Shown: piece by piece, positions 19,601-27,456 of the stretch
How the letters are laid out: each line of letters begins with the position of its first letter
Position numbering within the stretch: the stretch's first letter is position 1
Source of the DNA: an uncultured Methanobrevibacter sp.
GTDB taxonomy: Archaea > Methanobacteriota > Methanobacteria > Methanobacteriales > Methanobacteriaceae
Assembly (NCBI GenBank): GCA_900318035.1
Contig: ONJC01000006.1
Location: forward strand, 1 to 64,000
DNA length: 64,000 nucleotides
Direction of reading: 5' to 3'
Translations under genes and position numbers: made by a program
Notes under the pieces: model-generated
Databases searched by the model: none
What the model saw: only the letters and a program-made list of their open reading frames with translations
What the model was told of the DNA's origin: nothing

Positions 19601-21064
19601 CCTGGAGAGGATTATTTTGAAGAGGATGAGGAATTGAATATTTTCAACGATGACCTTCCTGACTTAAGTCAGGAGGAATATGATGAAATTAACAATGAAG
19701 CAACCAGAATAATTGATGAGGCCATGAGTGAATTTATGAATGATGTATTCGATAAGGAGGATTCACCTACAAAAGTTGATGGTTCATTCGAACATTCCAT
19801 TGAGAATAAATTTGTCGATGAGGAAATAGATGAGGATGTTGAGGTTGAAAGTAAATTTGCTCACCAGAAAAGTGATGGATATAATGACATTAACGTTCAA
19901 GAAAAATCTAATGAAGAGACAATAATTAAAGGAAATGAAACGAATATTCAAGATAATGAGGATGTTAATGTTATTGAGGATATTGTTGAGGATACATCTA
20001 CATCAGTCGATGATGTAATATACTTTAAGGGAGCAACAGATGTGACAAATCCTTTGAGAAAGAATAATGTCTATTACAATGAACATAATAACAGGTCATT
20101 AAAAGATTCCATTAGGGGAATTAAAAAGGATATGCAGTACATTAACAAATCCCTTAATGAAATTGAAAATCCAACTCAGATAGATTACGTTTCAGTTGTT
20201 GACAGAACCGAAGAGTATGACCCGAACGATTATCTGTCAAGACCGAGCGATGACGATTCCGATAAGATAATTCAAATGGAAAACGACGCCACAGTTAAAG
20301 TAAGAGAAATAATTGGCGAATCCTTTGATAGGGAAGTTCCGAATGATGATGATGTTATAGTGACTGTCAATGAACAATACAGGCGTGAAGAACTTAAGGA
20401 CCAGGCTCTTGAGAACATCATTCAAAATGCAGATGACGATTACAAACAGATTGAAAAGGAAAGGCATAAAAGCTCAAATAAGTTAAAGGCATTTGATGAT
20501 AAAAAACTTCCGGGCAAAAAGAAACCGGAAGATGAGATAATCGACTATGTTCAGGCTGATGATATAGGATTGACTCCACAGAATGACTTATATGCAATGC
20601 CTATTCCTAAAGTTGCAAAATCCATTAAAGCTATTGTTGATGTTGAAGGACCGATTCATGTCAAAGAGGTTACAGCAAGAGTTAAGGACTGCTGCAATAT
20701 TAAAAGGGCTGGGTCTCACCTGAAAAAAACTGTTAATTCAGCAATTGGTGAAGCCGAAAAATCTGGAGATATCATAAAAATTGGTGATTTCCTGTATGAT
20801 GCTTCAAACAATAATGTGGTTATCAGGAAGAGGAACAAACCTAACATTGAACTGATATCTGATGAGGAAATAGCGAAAAGCATTGAACTTGTGCTTATTC
20901 ACAATCGAAATGTCTCAACCAAACAGATTGCAAAGGAAGCTTCACGTAACTTCGGATTCAAATCCACTTCCAAAAAGACTGCTACCAGAATAAACAGCGT
21001 CTTGGATTTGATGATTGCTAACAACCGTGTAAAGATTGTCGATGATTATGTTGAACTAAATTAG
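13649..21064 (+). CDS. Giant DUF4011-type superfamily 1 helicase with PD-(D/E)xK nuclease and acidic repeat insert
   Basis: 2471 residues, predicted cytosolic. In order: an N-terminal DUF4011-like region (about 5-260), SF1 helicase core with Walker A GPPGTGKS (K320), DEAS Walker B (D949, E950) and GDTQQLPPT (from G973), helicase C-terminal lobe to about 1220, and an MTES_1575-type endonuclease domain (about 1240-1350) with E1245, D1271 and D1290-G-K1292 as likely catalytic residues. A highly charged coiled segment (about 1350-1400), an acidic Asp/Glu-rich insert with tandem repeats (about 1400-2290) and a C-terminal DUF3320-like winged-helix pair (about 2300-2471) follow. Core families of this type act on DNA and some occur in defence loci. 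The acidic insert is unusually long. uvrC follows after 9 nt, with its own AGGAGG. Confidence 0.88.
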   Translation: MLNKSSNIIEKEFKNLRRELLDLTLRNQLLNFKSRAKTITIVNQSPVNLFQTLVLQNSKMYFVANKKDKKEDKSSVWDHIPFDFSKFSEGDRKLATDLTPKELQKRLYYINNQAKTMLQEQGYNILYLAVGFLEWKDKSKPRQKNNAPLVLIPVAMERKKVGESFNLEWTGEDIQTNISLKAKLLEAGLELPDFEFKRYGEVIDHYIASVRRAVSRMDGWEVNTNVALGFFSFTKFVMYNDLNPEAWADNVDLTKNELIQAIFNPAKNDQEAFREEDIDSQLEYRSMYQVLDADSSQIAAIQDVKAGRNLVVEGPPGTGKSQTIVNLIAELLAEGKSVLFVSEKMAALDVVKDRLTGVGLGKFVLELHSHKTRRKKFLKDLQKATNVRAQEPLNIDQTIRKLETLRRQLDDYSQIIHKPVFAVNLSAFQLYGMKESADDHFARKDTLMPLVRFENPEDVTLKDLDDMKIALENLAELYQTISKENPWSKCAPKSLLPGDLREIEMLINDSLHSLDNFLVERGRVYDIYGIKKPDTLNEFQNSLSAFEIIKSQNAELIDGSIIKSGAWNNNNDDAFLLIRELERYQKYAPALDKFNQSIYQADIDRLIAQLYHISNKRFRLFNNNQHIELVEMYYAVPVSGSAEDIIRELKQAKAIIKIRRNLEANDALGRKYYGGYWHLNADPNDLKAIARWMHEFTALVRDGTFSENTIELMSRDLYDIKPERDLAEYIDAGEEFVRVLSKLKDKLNPRSKLIFKRETGDVPFEAWKEQLYNWRGQLSSLHLWSQYLNTKNALKTSNAKMFVDSIEKRNIKKDDIEALVEGNFADSLLNILFIENQELATFVGELHENRIREFKDLDRKILNLNRKRIFHKLNSNIPKIFGGTENPQAKILAGEFTRKSGHMPVRKLLEKAGGMIKQIKPCFMMSPLSIAQYLDPTNEELQFDVVIFDEASQVKPEDALGAFMRGKTAVVMGDTQQLPPTSFFDQMSDADSDEEEATSLDMESILHLCKLSFPVKMLKWHYRSRHESLITVSNREFYDDDLLVYPSPSHNDPELGLKFHYNPNTQYLRGASSANPLEAEDVVEEIFNHFEKYGDTKSLGVGTFSVAQKNAILEALEVKRKERPEFEPLFSDNKEERFFVKNLETIQGDERDVILISVGYGYDQDGKMSLNFGPLNQDGGERRLNVLITRAREKCVVFSNFKAYDMKLTANPPYGVKSLKEFLEYAENLTLGTNSPDAHTKEPFEDAIASFLEENGYTVDRQIGCAGFRVDLAIVDDENPGKYILGITTDGKMYSSSKVARDRDRLREQVLTGLGWKLYHLWSTDWYRNRDLGRKKLLENVEKSIKKSREEERRRSEEEKKLAEKRRLEAEKKAEELRLARQKEEEERAKKEAEENEINQEDIGPNDFVEVEKVDDGDILEKPIDVSEINPEEFFADDDIKTASDKNTQDKSINEDNDSQKETPSEFVAVETPDEDIKIEETPSEFVAVETPDEDIKIEETPSEFVVDETDDEDIKIEDTPSEFVVDETPDEEGSLDDGSDVVVEEVSDEGPVGESVVEEVSEDNEVWESKEEPVNQNDDAEVWESDDGVAPEDNAEVWEDDADYADTGDESESKSIAQKVNQKVKSFFRHDESDDESSSKSSFFSALKFENGLGENTDMNGELEDDIKDSVKDDKIDLGSDDDYIYVDHSNDEVSEDIEEPTKPDINDYVSKEEREYYVDEEPIDDEITPDESVSEKNIKKPIFSDRINIKSDNDFKDDFDSVNVNDDVNVDFDSVNVDDDVNVDFDSVNVDDNVDDDVNVDLGSVNVDDNVDDDVNVDLGSVNVNDDVNVDLGSVNVNDDVNVDLGSVNVDDDVNVDEKINDDDKVDLGSDDDYIYVDHSDDEVAEESEMSDDNNEYEDKPQNEINAQNKSRKSRFVKSIISEVVNAESRLQPEEIETVRGEIVEEDETPLYKPAPKDEYVVEAEIVNGGSSSSEDTFEKPIPGEDYFEEDEELNIFNDDLPDLSQEEYDEINNEATRIIDEAMSEFMNDVFDKEDSPTKVDGSFEHSIENKFVDEEIDEDVEVESKFAHQKSDGYNDINVQEKSNEETIIKGNETNIQDNEDVNVIEDIVEDTSTSVDDVIYFKGATDVTNPLRKNNVYYNEHNNRSLKDSIRGIKKDMQYINKSLNEIENPTQIDYVSVVDRTEEYDPNDYLSRPSDDDSDKIIQMENDATVKVREIIGESFDREVPNDDDVIVTVNEQYRREELKDQALENIIQNADDDYKQIEKERHKSSNKLKAFDDKKLPGKKKPEDEIIDYVQADDIGLTPQNDLYAMPIPKVAKSIKAIVDVEGPIHVKEVTARVKDCCNIKRAGSHLKKTVNSAIGEAEKSGDIIKIGDFLYDASNNNVVIRKRNKPNIELISDEEIAKSIELVLIHNRNVSTKQIAKEASRNFGFKSTSKKTATRINSVLDLMIANNRVKIVDDYVELN
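18032..18259 (+). repeat. Tandem 57-bp repeats inside the helicase gene
   Basis: Four consecutive units start at 18032, 18089, 18146 and 18203. Each encodes 19 residues of the type ETPSEFVAVETPDEDIKIE. The first two units are nearly identical in DNA. The unit length is a multiple of three, so gain or loss keeps the frame. Confidence 0.95.
18930..19230 (+). repeat. Tandem 39/51-bp repeats inside the helicase gene
   Basis: Seven units of 13 or 17 residues, consensus (D/G)SVNV(N/D)DDVNVD(F/L). Two units carry an extra DDNV. The DNA is a near-monotonous GTTAATGTTGATGATGATG pattern, prone to slippage in steps of 12 or 39 bp without frameshift. Confidence 0.95.
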
Positions 21065-21073
21065 GAGGCATTA

Positions 21074-22825
21074 ATGTCAACTAAAGTCAAATCTCCTGAT
21101 AACTTGCCGAATAAGCCAGGCGTTTATATTATGCGTGATGCATCGGATACCATAATTTACATAGGAAAGGCCAAAAACCTTATCAAAAGGGTAAAATCTT
21201 ATTTTCGAGAAAAGCTAGACAGGCCGAAAACTCAAATATTAATGAGTCACTTTGACAGTTTGGAATATATTGTAACTAATTCTGAAAAAGAGGCTCTAAT
21301 CCTCGAGGCCACATTAATTAAGAAATATCGTCCAAGATATAATGTCCAGTTAAAGGATGATAAAAGATATCCTTATGTTAAGATAACCGACGAGAAGTTT
21401 CCACGTTTGCTGATTACAAGAAACGTTACTAAAAACGGCATTTATTATGGTCCTTTTACAGATGTAGGTTCCGTCAAGCAAACAGTTAAGTTTTTAAAGT
21501 CTTTATTCAAAATCAGGACATGCCGCAATATGAACGGGCCATGTCTCAATTCTCAAATTGATCTTTGTTATGCTCCATGCAATGATGGGATTACTGAAAA
21601 GGAATATTCTGAAATTATAAATAAAATAGATCTGTTTTTCCAGGGCAAATATTCCACAATTGTTAAAAATCTAAAAAGGGAAATGATGGAGGCCGCTGAA
21701 AATGAGGAATATGAAAAGGCTGCCGTTATAAGGGACCAGATTGCATCCATTGAGGAAATCATGGAAAAACAGTTTGTGGATCTGGTTGATGATGATTTGG
21801 ACCAGGACGTAATAGCCATTTCCCAGGGCGATGATGAAGTTGTGGTCATTATAATGCCAATCCGAAACGGTAAAATAGTCGGAAGGGATGACTTTTTGAT
21901 GAGTGCATCCCAATATGATTCTCCATCAGAAATCATGTTTGCTTTCATTCAGCAGTATTATGGATATAACAGACATGTTCCAAAACAGATTCTTCTTGAT
22001 GAAGACATCGGTGAAAAACAGCTGCTGGAAGAATGGCTAAGCGATTTGAGGGGCAATAAGGTCAGCATCAAAGTTCCTCAAAAGGGTGTCAAGTTACGTC
22101 TTGTCAAGATGGCCCGCAAAAATGCCGACATTATCAAGCATCAAAAGAAAAAGATGGAATCCGCATTGATTGAACTTAAAAAATACCTGAAGCTTGAAAG
22201 GATTCCCCATGTCATTGAAGGTTATGACATAAGTAACATTTCAGGCAAGTTTGCCGTGGGTTCAAAAGTATCGTTCAAGGACGGAAAGCCCAACAAAAAA
22301 ATGTATAAACATTTCAAAATGGAAACTCCCGGACCGAACGATTTTGCTATGATGGAGGAGTTATTGACTCGAAGATTAAAAATGGTGGACAGGGATCCTG
22401 AACCGGACCTTATAGTAATCGATGGGGGCAAGGGACAGTTAGGCATGGCATGCGGAGTATTGGATAAATTGAATCTCACACATATTCCAATCATTGGTCT
22501 TGCAAAGGAATTTGAAGAGATATTTATTCCAAATTCGTCTCGTCCAATTATAATTCCTAAAAATAATCAGGCTCTGCATTTGCTTCAGCAAGTTCGTGAT
22601 GAATCTCATCGTTTTGCAATAACGTATCATAGAAAACTCCGCAGTAAGAATATTTCTGCCTCTTCACTTGATGATATTGCTGGAATTGGTAAAAAACGAA
22701 AGATTAATCTTTTAAAGGAATTTGAAACAATTGATAACATTAAAAATGCATCTGTTGAGGAATTAGCTAAAATAGAGGGCATGAATCTAAAAACGGCTGA
22801 AAATGTTTATAATTATTATCACTAA
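21074..22825 (+). CDS. uvrC: Excinuclease ABC subunit C
   Basis: 583-residue dual-incision nuclease of nucleotide excision repair. GIY-YIG domain at about 11-90 (PGVYIMRDASDTIIYIGKAK), UVR/UvrB-binding motif at about 200-235, RNase H-like nuclease domain with aspartates near 385 (GYDISN) and 450 (VIDGGKGQ), and a C-terminal helix-hairpin-helix pair (about 545-583). AGGAGG lies 6 nt upstream. Bacterial-type Uvr genes in methanogens are known horizontal acquisitions. The immediate upstream gene is the giant helicase-nuclease, suggesting a shared DNA-processing operon. Confidence 0.97.
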   Translation: MSTKVKSPDNLPNKPGVYIMRDASDTIIYIGKAKNLIKRVKSYFREKLDRPKTQILMSHFDSLEYIVTNSEKEALILEATLIKKYRPRYNVQLKDDKRYPYVKITDEKFPRLLITRNVTKNGIYYGPFTDVGSVKQTVKFLKSLFKIRTCRNMNGPCLNSQIDLCYAPCNDGITEKEYSEIINKIDLFFQGKYSTIVKNLKREMMEAAENEEYEKAAVIRDQIASIEEIMEKQFVDLVDDDLDQDVIAISQGDDEVVVIIMPIRNGKIVGRDDFLMSASQYDSPSEIMFAFIQQYYGYNRHVPKQILLDEDIGEKQLLEEWLSDLRGNKVSIKVPQKGVKLRLVKMARKNADIIKHQKKKMESALIELKKYLKLERIPHVIEGYDISNISGKFAVGSKVSFKDGKPNKKMYKHFKMETPGPNDFAMMEELLTRRLKMVDRDPEPDLIVIDGGKGQLGMACGVLDKLNLTHIPIIGLAKEFEEIFIPNSSRPIIIPKNNQALHLLQQVRDESHRFAITYHRKLRSKNISASSLDDIAGIGKKRKINLLKEFETIDNIKNASVEELAKIEGMNLKTAENVYNYYH

Positions 22826-22923
22826 TTTTTAATCGGTTATTATAAAAAACAACTAATTTTCCATTAAGTTTAAATATAAGTATTTTTAAAGTGTTTATTA
22901 TCAATTTAAGAGGAATAAATTTT

Positions 22924-23463
22924 ATGGTAAAGTGTCCTAGATGTGGGTATGAAAATGCATCTTCATCTAATTATTGTGATAACTGTTACTATCCTTTATC
23001 TGCAAAAGACCAATCCACTATAAATAAATCAAAAAAGCGTAAAAGATGGAATATTGGTTTTGCTAGAAAGGTAGTACTTATTTTGGGTTTAATCGTTGTG
23101 GCATTATTGTTGTTTACTTTAGTGCAGAATGGCACTGAAAAGGCTCATAATGATACATTGAATGTTATTTATGACAACGGAAGTCAACATCAGCCGGCTT
23201 CTTATCCATATAAGGCTGTAATTAAATGTGATGGTGATTGGTCAGCTAAAATGGGTAATCCGGGATATCTTGTTGAAAAATCAGGTTCAGGTTCAAGAAC
23301 TATTTCACTTGACTGCGCCTCTTGGGATGATGTTGAGATTGACGCTCAAAAAGATAGCGGTGAAGGTCAACTTCAAGTTCAGCTTTTGAGAAATGGTGAA
23401 GTTGTAGCTGAAAATTCAACTACAAATGGTTCTAATAGTGTTATTTTATATTATGACAGTTAA
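22924..23463 (+). CDS. Zinc-ribbon membrane-anchored protein
   Basis: 179 residues. An N-terminal zinc ribbon (CPRCGYENASSSNYCDNC) is followed by a basic stretch KSKKRKR, one membrane helix (about residues 44-66) and an outside domain rich in beta-strand pattern (SYPYKAVIKCDGDWSAKMG...). I chose ATG 22924 because GAGG lies about 9 nt upstream and the ribbon starts at once; an in-frame ATG 11 codons earlier lacks support. Family with zinc ribbon plus helix is common in Methanobrevibacter; function unknown. Confidence 0.8.
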   Translation: MVKCPRCGYENASSSNYCDNCYYPLSAKDQSTINKSKKRKRWNIGFARKVVLILGLIVVALLLFTLVQNGTEKAHNDTLNVIYDNGSQHQPASYPYKAVIKCDGDWSAKMGNPGYLVEKSGSGSRTISLDCASWDDVEIDAQKDSGEGQLQVQLLRNGEVVAENSTTNGSNSVILYYDS

Positions 23464-23756
23464 ACTTGATTAACTGCTTTTTCCAATAATTCTATTAGTT
23501 CTTCGGTTTGGTAGAGTCTGATTTCTTGCTCATCCTTGTCTTTAAATATTTTGATAAATGTGACCATGTCATTGCATAACTGGTCATACTGAATACTTAG
23601 GGTGTTAAAGTTAGACAGTAGTGCAAATGCTTTTTGCTGGTCTAATTTGGGATTGTCATTTAAAATCCTTTCCATATTTGCAAAATGTGTTTCAATCATT
23701 ATTTTTTCCTGTTCTAAACTGTCTAAATATTCTTGAATTTTATTGTCGCTAGCCAT
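23460..23756 (-). CDS. Small coiled-coil protein, function unknown
   Basis: 98 residues from ATG 23756 (MASDNKIQEYLDSLEQEK...), selected because AGTGAT lies 4 nt upstream. Almost wholly alpha-helical with heptad-like spacing. Its stop overlaps that of the convergent zinc-ribbon gene by 4 nt. No family recognised. Confidence 0.7.
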   Translation of the reverse strand: MASDNKIQEYLDSLEQEKIMIETHFANMERILNDNPKLDQQKAFALLSNFNTLSIQYDQLCNDMVTFIKIFKDKDEQEIRLYQTEELIELLEKAVNQV

Positions 23757-23841
23757 TTTTATCACTTATTTTTAAATATGTACAAATAAAATATAAATAG
23801 TTTCACAAATATAATGATACTATTATATAGGGGCATAAATA

Positions 23842-25548
23842 ATGATAAAAGTTGAAAACGTAAGTAAAGATTATGAATTGGATAATGGAACTAAAGTCAC
23901 AGCGCTTAAGAATGTTAGTTTTGAAGTTGAAGAGGGCGAAATAGTTGGAATCATGGGGAAAAGCGGTTCCGGTAAAACTACACTTTTAAGAGCGTTAAGG
24001 GGAGTTGAACACATTGATGAGGGCAGTGTCACTGTAGGTGACGTTACCGTTAAGGCAGGTCAATCCCAGTTCTATTACAACAACCTTAAAAAGGAAACAG
24101 CAATACATCTTCAAAGGTCCTTCGGACTATGGCCGGATACAGTGCGCGAAAATGTATTGAGGAAATTATATGCAAGAAATTACTTCGATGAGTCAGATAC
24201 CAATTTTGAAACTGCAGAAAGTGAATTCGGTGAAGAGGCCGATGAACTTCTGGAACTGGTTTCACTTACTCATAAGGCTGACCATTATGCTTCTGTCCTG
24301 AGTGGAGGTGAAAAGCAAAGGCTTATAATGGCTCGTCAACTTGCAAAACAACCTAAAGCTTTACTTCTCGATGAACCAGCTACTATGGCATGCCCTAAAA
24401 CTAAACAGGAAATATTGGATGCGGTTAAAAAGATTAATAGGGAATTGAATATTACTGTCATTGTCGTATCCCATTTGCCTGATGTTCAAAAATACCTGGC
24501 AGACAGGGTAATTCTACTTGAAGACGGTGAAATTGCCGATGAAGGAATTCCTGAAGAAATCTGCGACAAGTTCATGGCAGATATGCAGCCTATTGCAGAT
24601 ATCCAGAATGTCGCAACCGATGAGGATGTTATTGATGCAAAAGATCTCAAAAAACGTTTCTACCTCTTGACAGGTGGTGAAGTTCTTGAAATGGAAGACA
24701 TCAACTTCAAAGTTCAAAATGAAAATATATTAAGCATAATAGGTCCGAGTGGAGCGGGCAAAACTGTTCTTTTAAGAATGCTGGGAGGCCTTGAGGATCC
24801 TGATGAAGGTGATGTCATGTATTACGTTGACGGCGAATGGAGAGACATTGAAATTCCAGGTATAAGCCGTATGAAAATACGCTCCAAATTAGGTTTCATG
24901 CATCAGGAATTCTCACTTGTTCATTATTCAACCGTTTTAAGCCAACTGGCTACAAGATTGGGATATAAAAATCAGGATATTGTAAAGGACGCTCAGGAAA
25001 GGGCAAGAAAAATAGGCATCGGTGAGGAATTGTTGGATTCATTTTATCTATTGACTGATTTGCCTGAAACCGAAGCAAAACATCGTCTGGAGCAAATCGG
25101 TTTGGATGCTGAAATCTTAAATGACCTCTTCCCAAGGTTCCCTGAAACTGCAACCCGGGAAGCCGTAGCTGATATTTTTGAAAATCTTGACTTGGATTTG
25201 GATATATTGCCTAGAAGGTCCTATGAATTGTCAGGAGGACAGCAAGTTCGTGTAATGCTTGCATTGATTTTGGTTTCAAGACCTAAATTCCTGCTTTTGG
25301 ACGAACCGTTCGGTGATTTGGATCCGGTTACATTAAGGGACGTGACAAATTCACTTAAAAAGATTTCCAAGGAATACGGAATTACCATTGTAATGATTTC
25401 ACACAACACTGACTTCATCAAGGAATTGAGCAACAGGGCAATCTTTATGGATGACGGTAAAATCATTGATGACAGCGAAAACATCGATGAGATTGTGGAC
25501 AATTTCATTGACTTCTGCCATGCGGATTACTTGAAGGGTGATTGCTAG
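23842..25548 (+). CDS. atwA: Methyl-coenzyme M reductase activation component A2 (tandem ABC ATPase)
   Basis: 568 residues with two ABC cassettes and no membrane helices. First cassette: Walker A GKSGSGKTT (K45), signature LSGGEKQ (about 154), then LLLDEPATMACPKTK. Second: GPSGAGKT (about 301-308), signature LSGGQQ (about 460), LLLDEPFGDLDP. Component A2 is the ATP-dependent factor in reductive activation of methyl-coenzyme M reductase, the last enzyme of methanogenesis. GGGG before the ATG serves as ribosome-binding site. Its TAG overlaps the next start by one base. Confidence 0.93.
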   Translation: MIKVENVSKDYELDNGTKVTALKNVSFEVEEGEIVGIMGKSGSGKTTLLRALRGVEHIDEGSVTVGDVTVKAGQSQFYYNNLKKETAIHLQRSFGLWPDTVRENVLRKLYARNYFDESDTNFETAESEFGEEADELLELVSLTHKADHYASVLSGGEKQRLIMARQLAKQPKALLLDEPATMACPKTKQEILDAVKKINRELNITVIVVSHLPDVQKYLADRVILLEDGEIADEGIPEEICDKFMADMQPIADIQNVATDEDVIDAKDLKKRFYLLTGGEVLEMEDINFKVQNENILSIIGPSGAGKTVLLRMLGGLEDPDEGDVMYYVDGEWRDIEIPGISRMKIRSKLGFMHQEFSLVHYSTVLSQLATRLGYKNQDIVKDAQERARKIGIGEELLDSFYLLTDLPETEAKHRLEQIGLDAEILNDLFPRFPETATREAVADIFENLDLDLDILPRRSYELSGGQQVRVMLALILVSRPKFLLLDEPFGDLDPVTLRDVTNSLKKISKEYGITIVMISHNTDFIKELSNRAIFMDDGKIIDDSENIDEIVDNFIDFCHADYLKGDC

Positions 25549-25973
25549 TGTTTGATGTGATTATGGTTCCCGTTGACGGGTCCGAATATGGATTTAAAGC
25601 TGCAGATGTAGCTATTGAAATTGCTCAAAAATTTTCATCAAAGATAGCTGCAGTTCACGTTTTGGAAGAATTTTCATTTAATAGCTATGATTCTGAAGAG
25701 GATTCCGGTGATGCAATTCTGGCTAAAATCACCAAAAAAGCGGGCGAAGTTGGTGTTGAAGTTACTGAACACTTGCTTACAGCAGATCCTTTAAGGGACA
25801 TGAAGTTCATAGTTGACCAAACCCGTGCTGATCTGGTTGTTATTCATGCTCATGGGGAAAATAATAATAGGTTTGTCTCATTTGAAGAAAACAACGTTTC
25901 CGATACTCAAATAGGGTCTGTTTCAGAAAGACTTTTAAGAACTTCTGAAGTTCCGGTATTGCTGGTAAAATAA
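25548..25973 (+). CDS. Universal stress protein UspA family
   Basis: 141 residues, nucleotide-binding UspA fold (FDVIMVPVDGSEYGFKAADVAIEIA; C-terminal GSVSERLLRTSEVPVLLVK). The GTG at 25548 overlaps the atwA stop codon (TAGTG), with GGGTGAT about 6 nt upstream; a TTG two codons earlier is less likely. The canonical G-2x-G-9x-G(S/T) ATP motif is incomplete here (HAHGENNNRF replaces the first part), so ATP binding is uncertain. Translational coupling ties it to atwA. Confidence 0.88.
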   Translation: MFDVIMVPVDGSEYGFKAADVAIEIAQKFSSKIAAVHVLEEFSFNSYDSEEDSGDAILAKITKKAGEVGVEVTEHLLTADPLRDMKFIVDQTRADLVVIHAHGENNNRFVSFEENNVSDTQIGSVSERLLRTSEVPVLLVK

Positions 25974-26093
25974 TCCCTTAAAACTTTTTATTTTTCTTAT
26001 TTGTTCCTATAATTTCTATTTTTTTACTATACTTTTAAATATAATAAAAATCTTACTATTTATAAACTAAACTGTTTAGTATAAGGAGATATT

Positions 26094-26261
26094 ATGATTG
26101 TTAAAGATTGGTGCTCATTCTGCGGAGAATGTGCAGGAGTTTGTCCAAGAAATTTAATCCAAGTAAGGGAATACTCATTGGTATTTAATGATGAAGACTG
26201 TCGAGATTGTGATACATGCATTAAAGCATGTCCGATTGATGCTTTAGAAAAAGAGGAATGA
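26094..26261 (+). CDS. 2[4Fe-4S] ferredoxin
   Basis: 55-residue ferredoxin: WCSFCGECAGVCPRNLI and CRDCDTCIKACPIDAL each supply four cysteines for a cubane cluster. AAGGAG lies upstream of the ATG. Its last bases overlap the region of the reductase gene start, so the two form an operon, and it is the likely electron donor of that enzyme. Confidence 0.95.
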   Translation: MIVKDWCSFCGECAGVCPRNLIQVREYSLVFNDEDCRDCDTCIKACPIDALEKEE

Positions 26262-26266
26262 TTTAT

Positions 26267-27445
26267 ATGATTGAAACTGATGTAATTGTAGTTGGTTCTG
26301 GACCTGCAGGCTCCAGTGCAGCAAAACATGCTGCATTAGGTGGAGCAAAAGTAATTTTAATGGATAAGAAATCTGAAATTGGATCACCAAAAAGATGTGC
26401 AGAAGGAGTTTCAATTCAAGGACTTGAAAAATTAGGAATTGAACCATCTCCTCGCTGGATTACCAAAAAAATCGAAGGTGTAAGAATACAAACACCTGAC
26501 GGAACTGATGTTTGGTTAACTGAAGACCAGGTTAAAATCCCTGAAGCAGGTTACATTCTTGAAAGAAAAGTCTTCGATAAGCACATGGCAATGGATGCCG
26601 CAAGAGCCGGTGCAGAAATCAGAATCAAAACCTTAGTGACAGGCATTGATAAAATTGATAATGGTTACATAGTCTACACTGAATGCATGGGAGAAAAAAT
26701 AGACTACAAATGTAAAATTTTAATTGCAGCTGACGGTCCTGAAGGTCACGTTGCAAGATGGGCAGGATTAAGACCGGCAGCAAAACCTAAAGAAATGGAA
26801 TCCGGAGTACAATACGAAATGTGTAATGTGGAATTTGAAAAGCCTGGAGTAATCGAATTCTACCTTGGTTCATGTGCACCTGGAGGTTACGTATGGATTT
26901 TCCCAAAAGGTGATGATATCGCAAATGTCGGTTTGGCAATATTGCCTCACAAAGCTGAAAAAACAGCAAAAGAATATTTGGATGATTTCGTAGCAACTTC
27001 TCCTTATCTGAAAAACGCACAGGCTGTTGAATTGAATGTTGGAGGAGACCCTGTCGGTGGTATGACTAAAAAATTATATGATGACAATATCATGGTTGTT
27101 GGAGACGCTGCAGGTCAGGTAAATCCATTGACCGGTGGAGGAATCATCTCCGGTATGACTGGTGGAATGTGTGCAGGTAAAGTGGCTGCACAGGCTATTA
27201 AAGAGGACTGCTCTAAAAAATACTTAAAAATTTATGATAAAATGGCTCATGAAGAATTGGACCATGAAATCAAAAGATATAAGAAAGTGCAGGAATATCT
27301 CCTTACATTATCTGATGATGAGCTTAACAGCATTGGTCATGCTTTCCAGGGTGAGGACTTTGAAAAAATTTCCACAACAGAAATTGTTAAGAAATTAGTT
27401 AAATTATCTCCAAAAGCATTACTTAAATTAGGTAAATTCGTATAA
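26267..27445 (+). CDS. Digeranylgeranylglycerophospholipid reductase (geranylgeranyl reductase family)
   Basis: FAD enzyme that saturates the isoprenoid chains of archaeal membrane lipids. 392 residues from ATG 26267; GAGG lies 10 nt upstream, while the earlier ATG at 26258 is only 1 nt from it. FAD-binding GSGPAGSSAAKHAALGG is at the N-terminus, the second FAD motif VVGDAAGQVNPLTGGG near residue 280, and the KRCAEG substrate-site region (about 47-53) is present. Coupled to the ferredoxin gene. Confidence 0.93.
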   Translation: MIETDVIVVGSGPAGSSAAKHAALGGAKVILMDKKSEIGSPKRCAEGVSIQGLEKLGIEPSPRWITKKIEGVRIQTPDGTDVWLTEDQVKIPEAGYILERKVFDKHMAMDAARAGAEIRIKTLVTGIDKIDNGYIVYTECMGEKIDYKCKILIAADGPEGHVARWAGLRPAAKPKEMESGVQYEMCNVEFEKPGVIEFYLGSCAPGGYVWIFPKGDDIANVGLAILPHKAEKTAKEYLDDFVATSPYLKNAQAVELNVGGDPVGGMTKKLYDDNIMVVGDAAGQVNPLTGGGIISGMTGGMCAGKVAAQAIKEDCSKKYLKIYDKMAHEELDHEIKRYKKVQEYLLTLSDDELNSIGHAFQGEDFEKISTTEIVKKLVKLSPKALLKLGKFV

Positions 27446-27456
27446 ATGGTGTAAAA

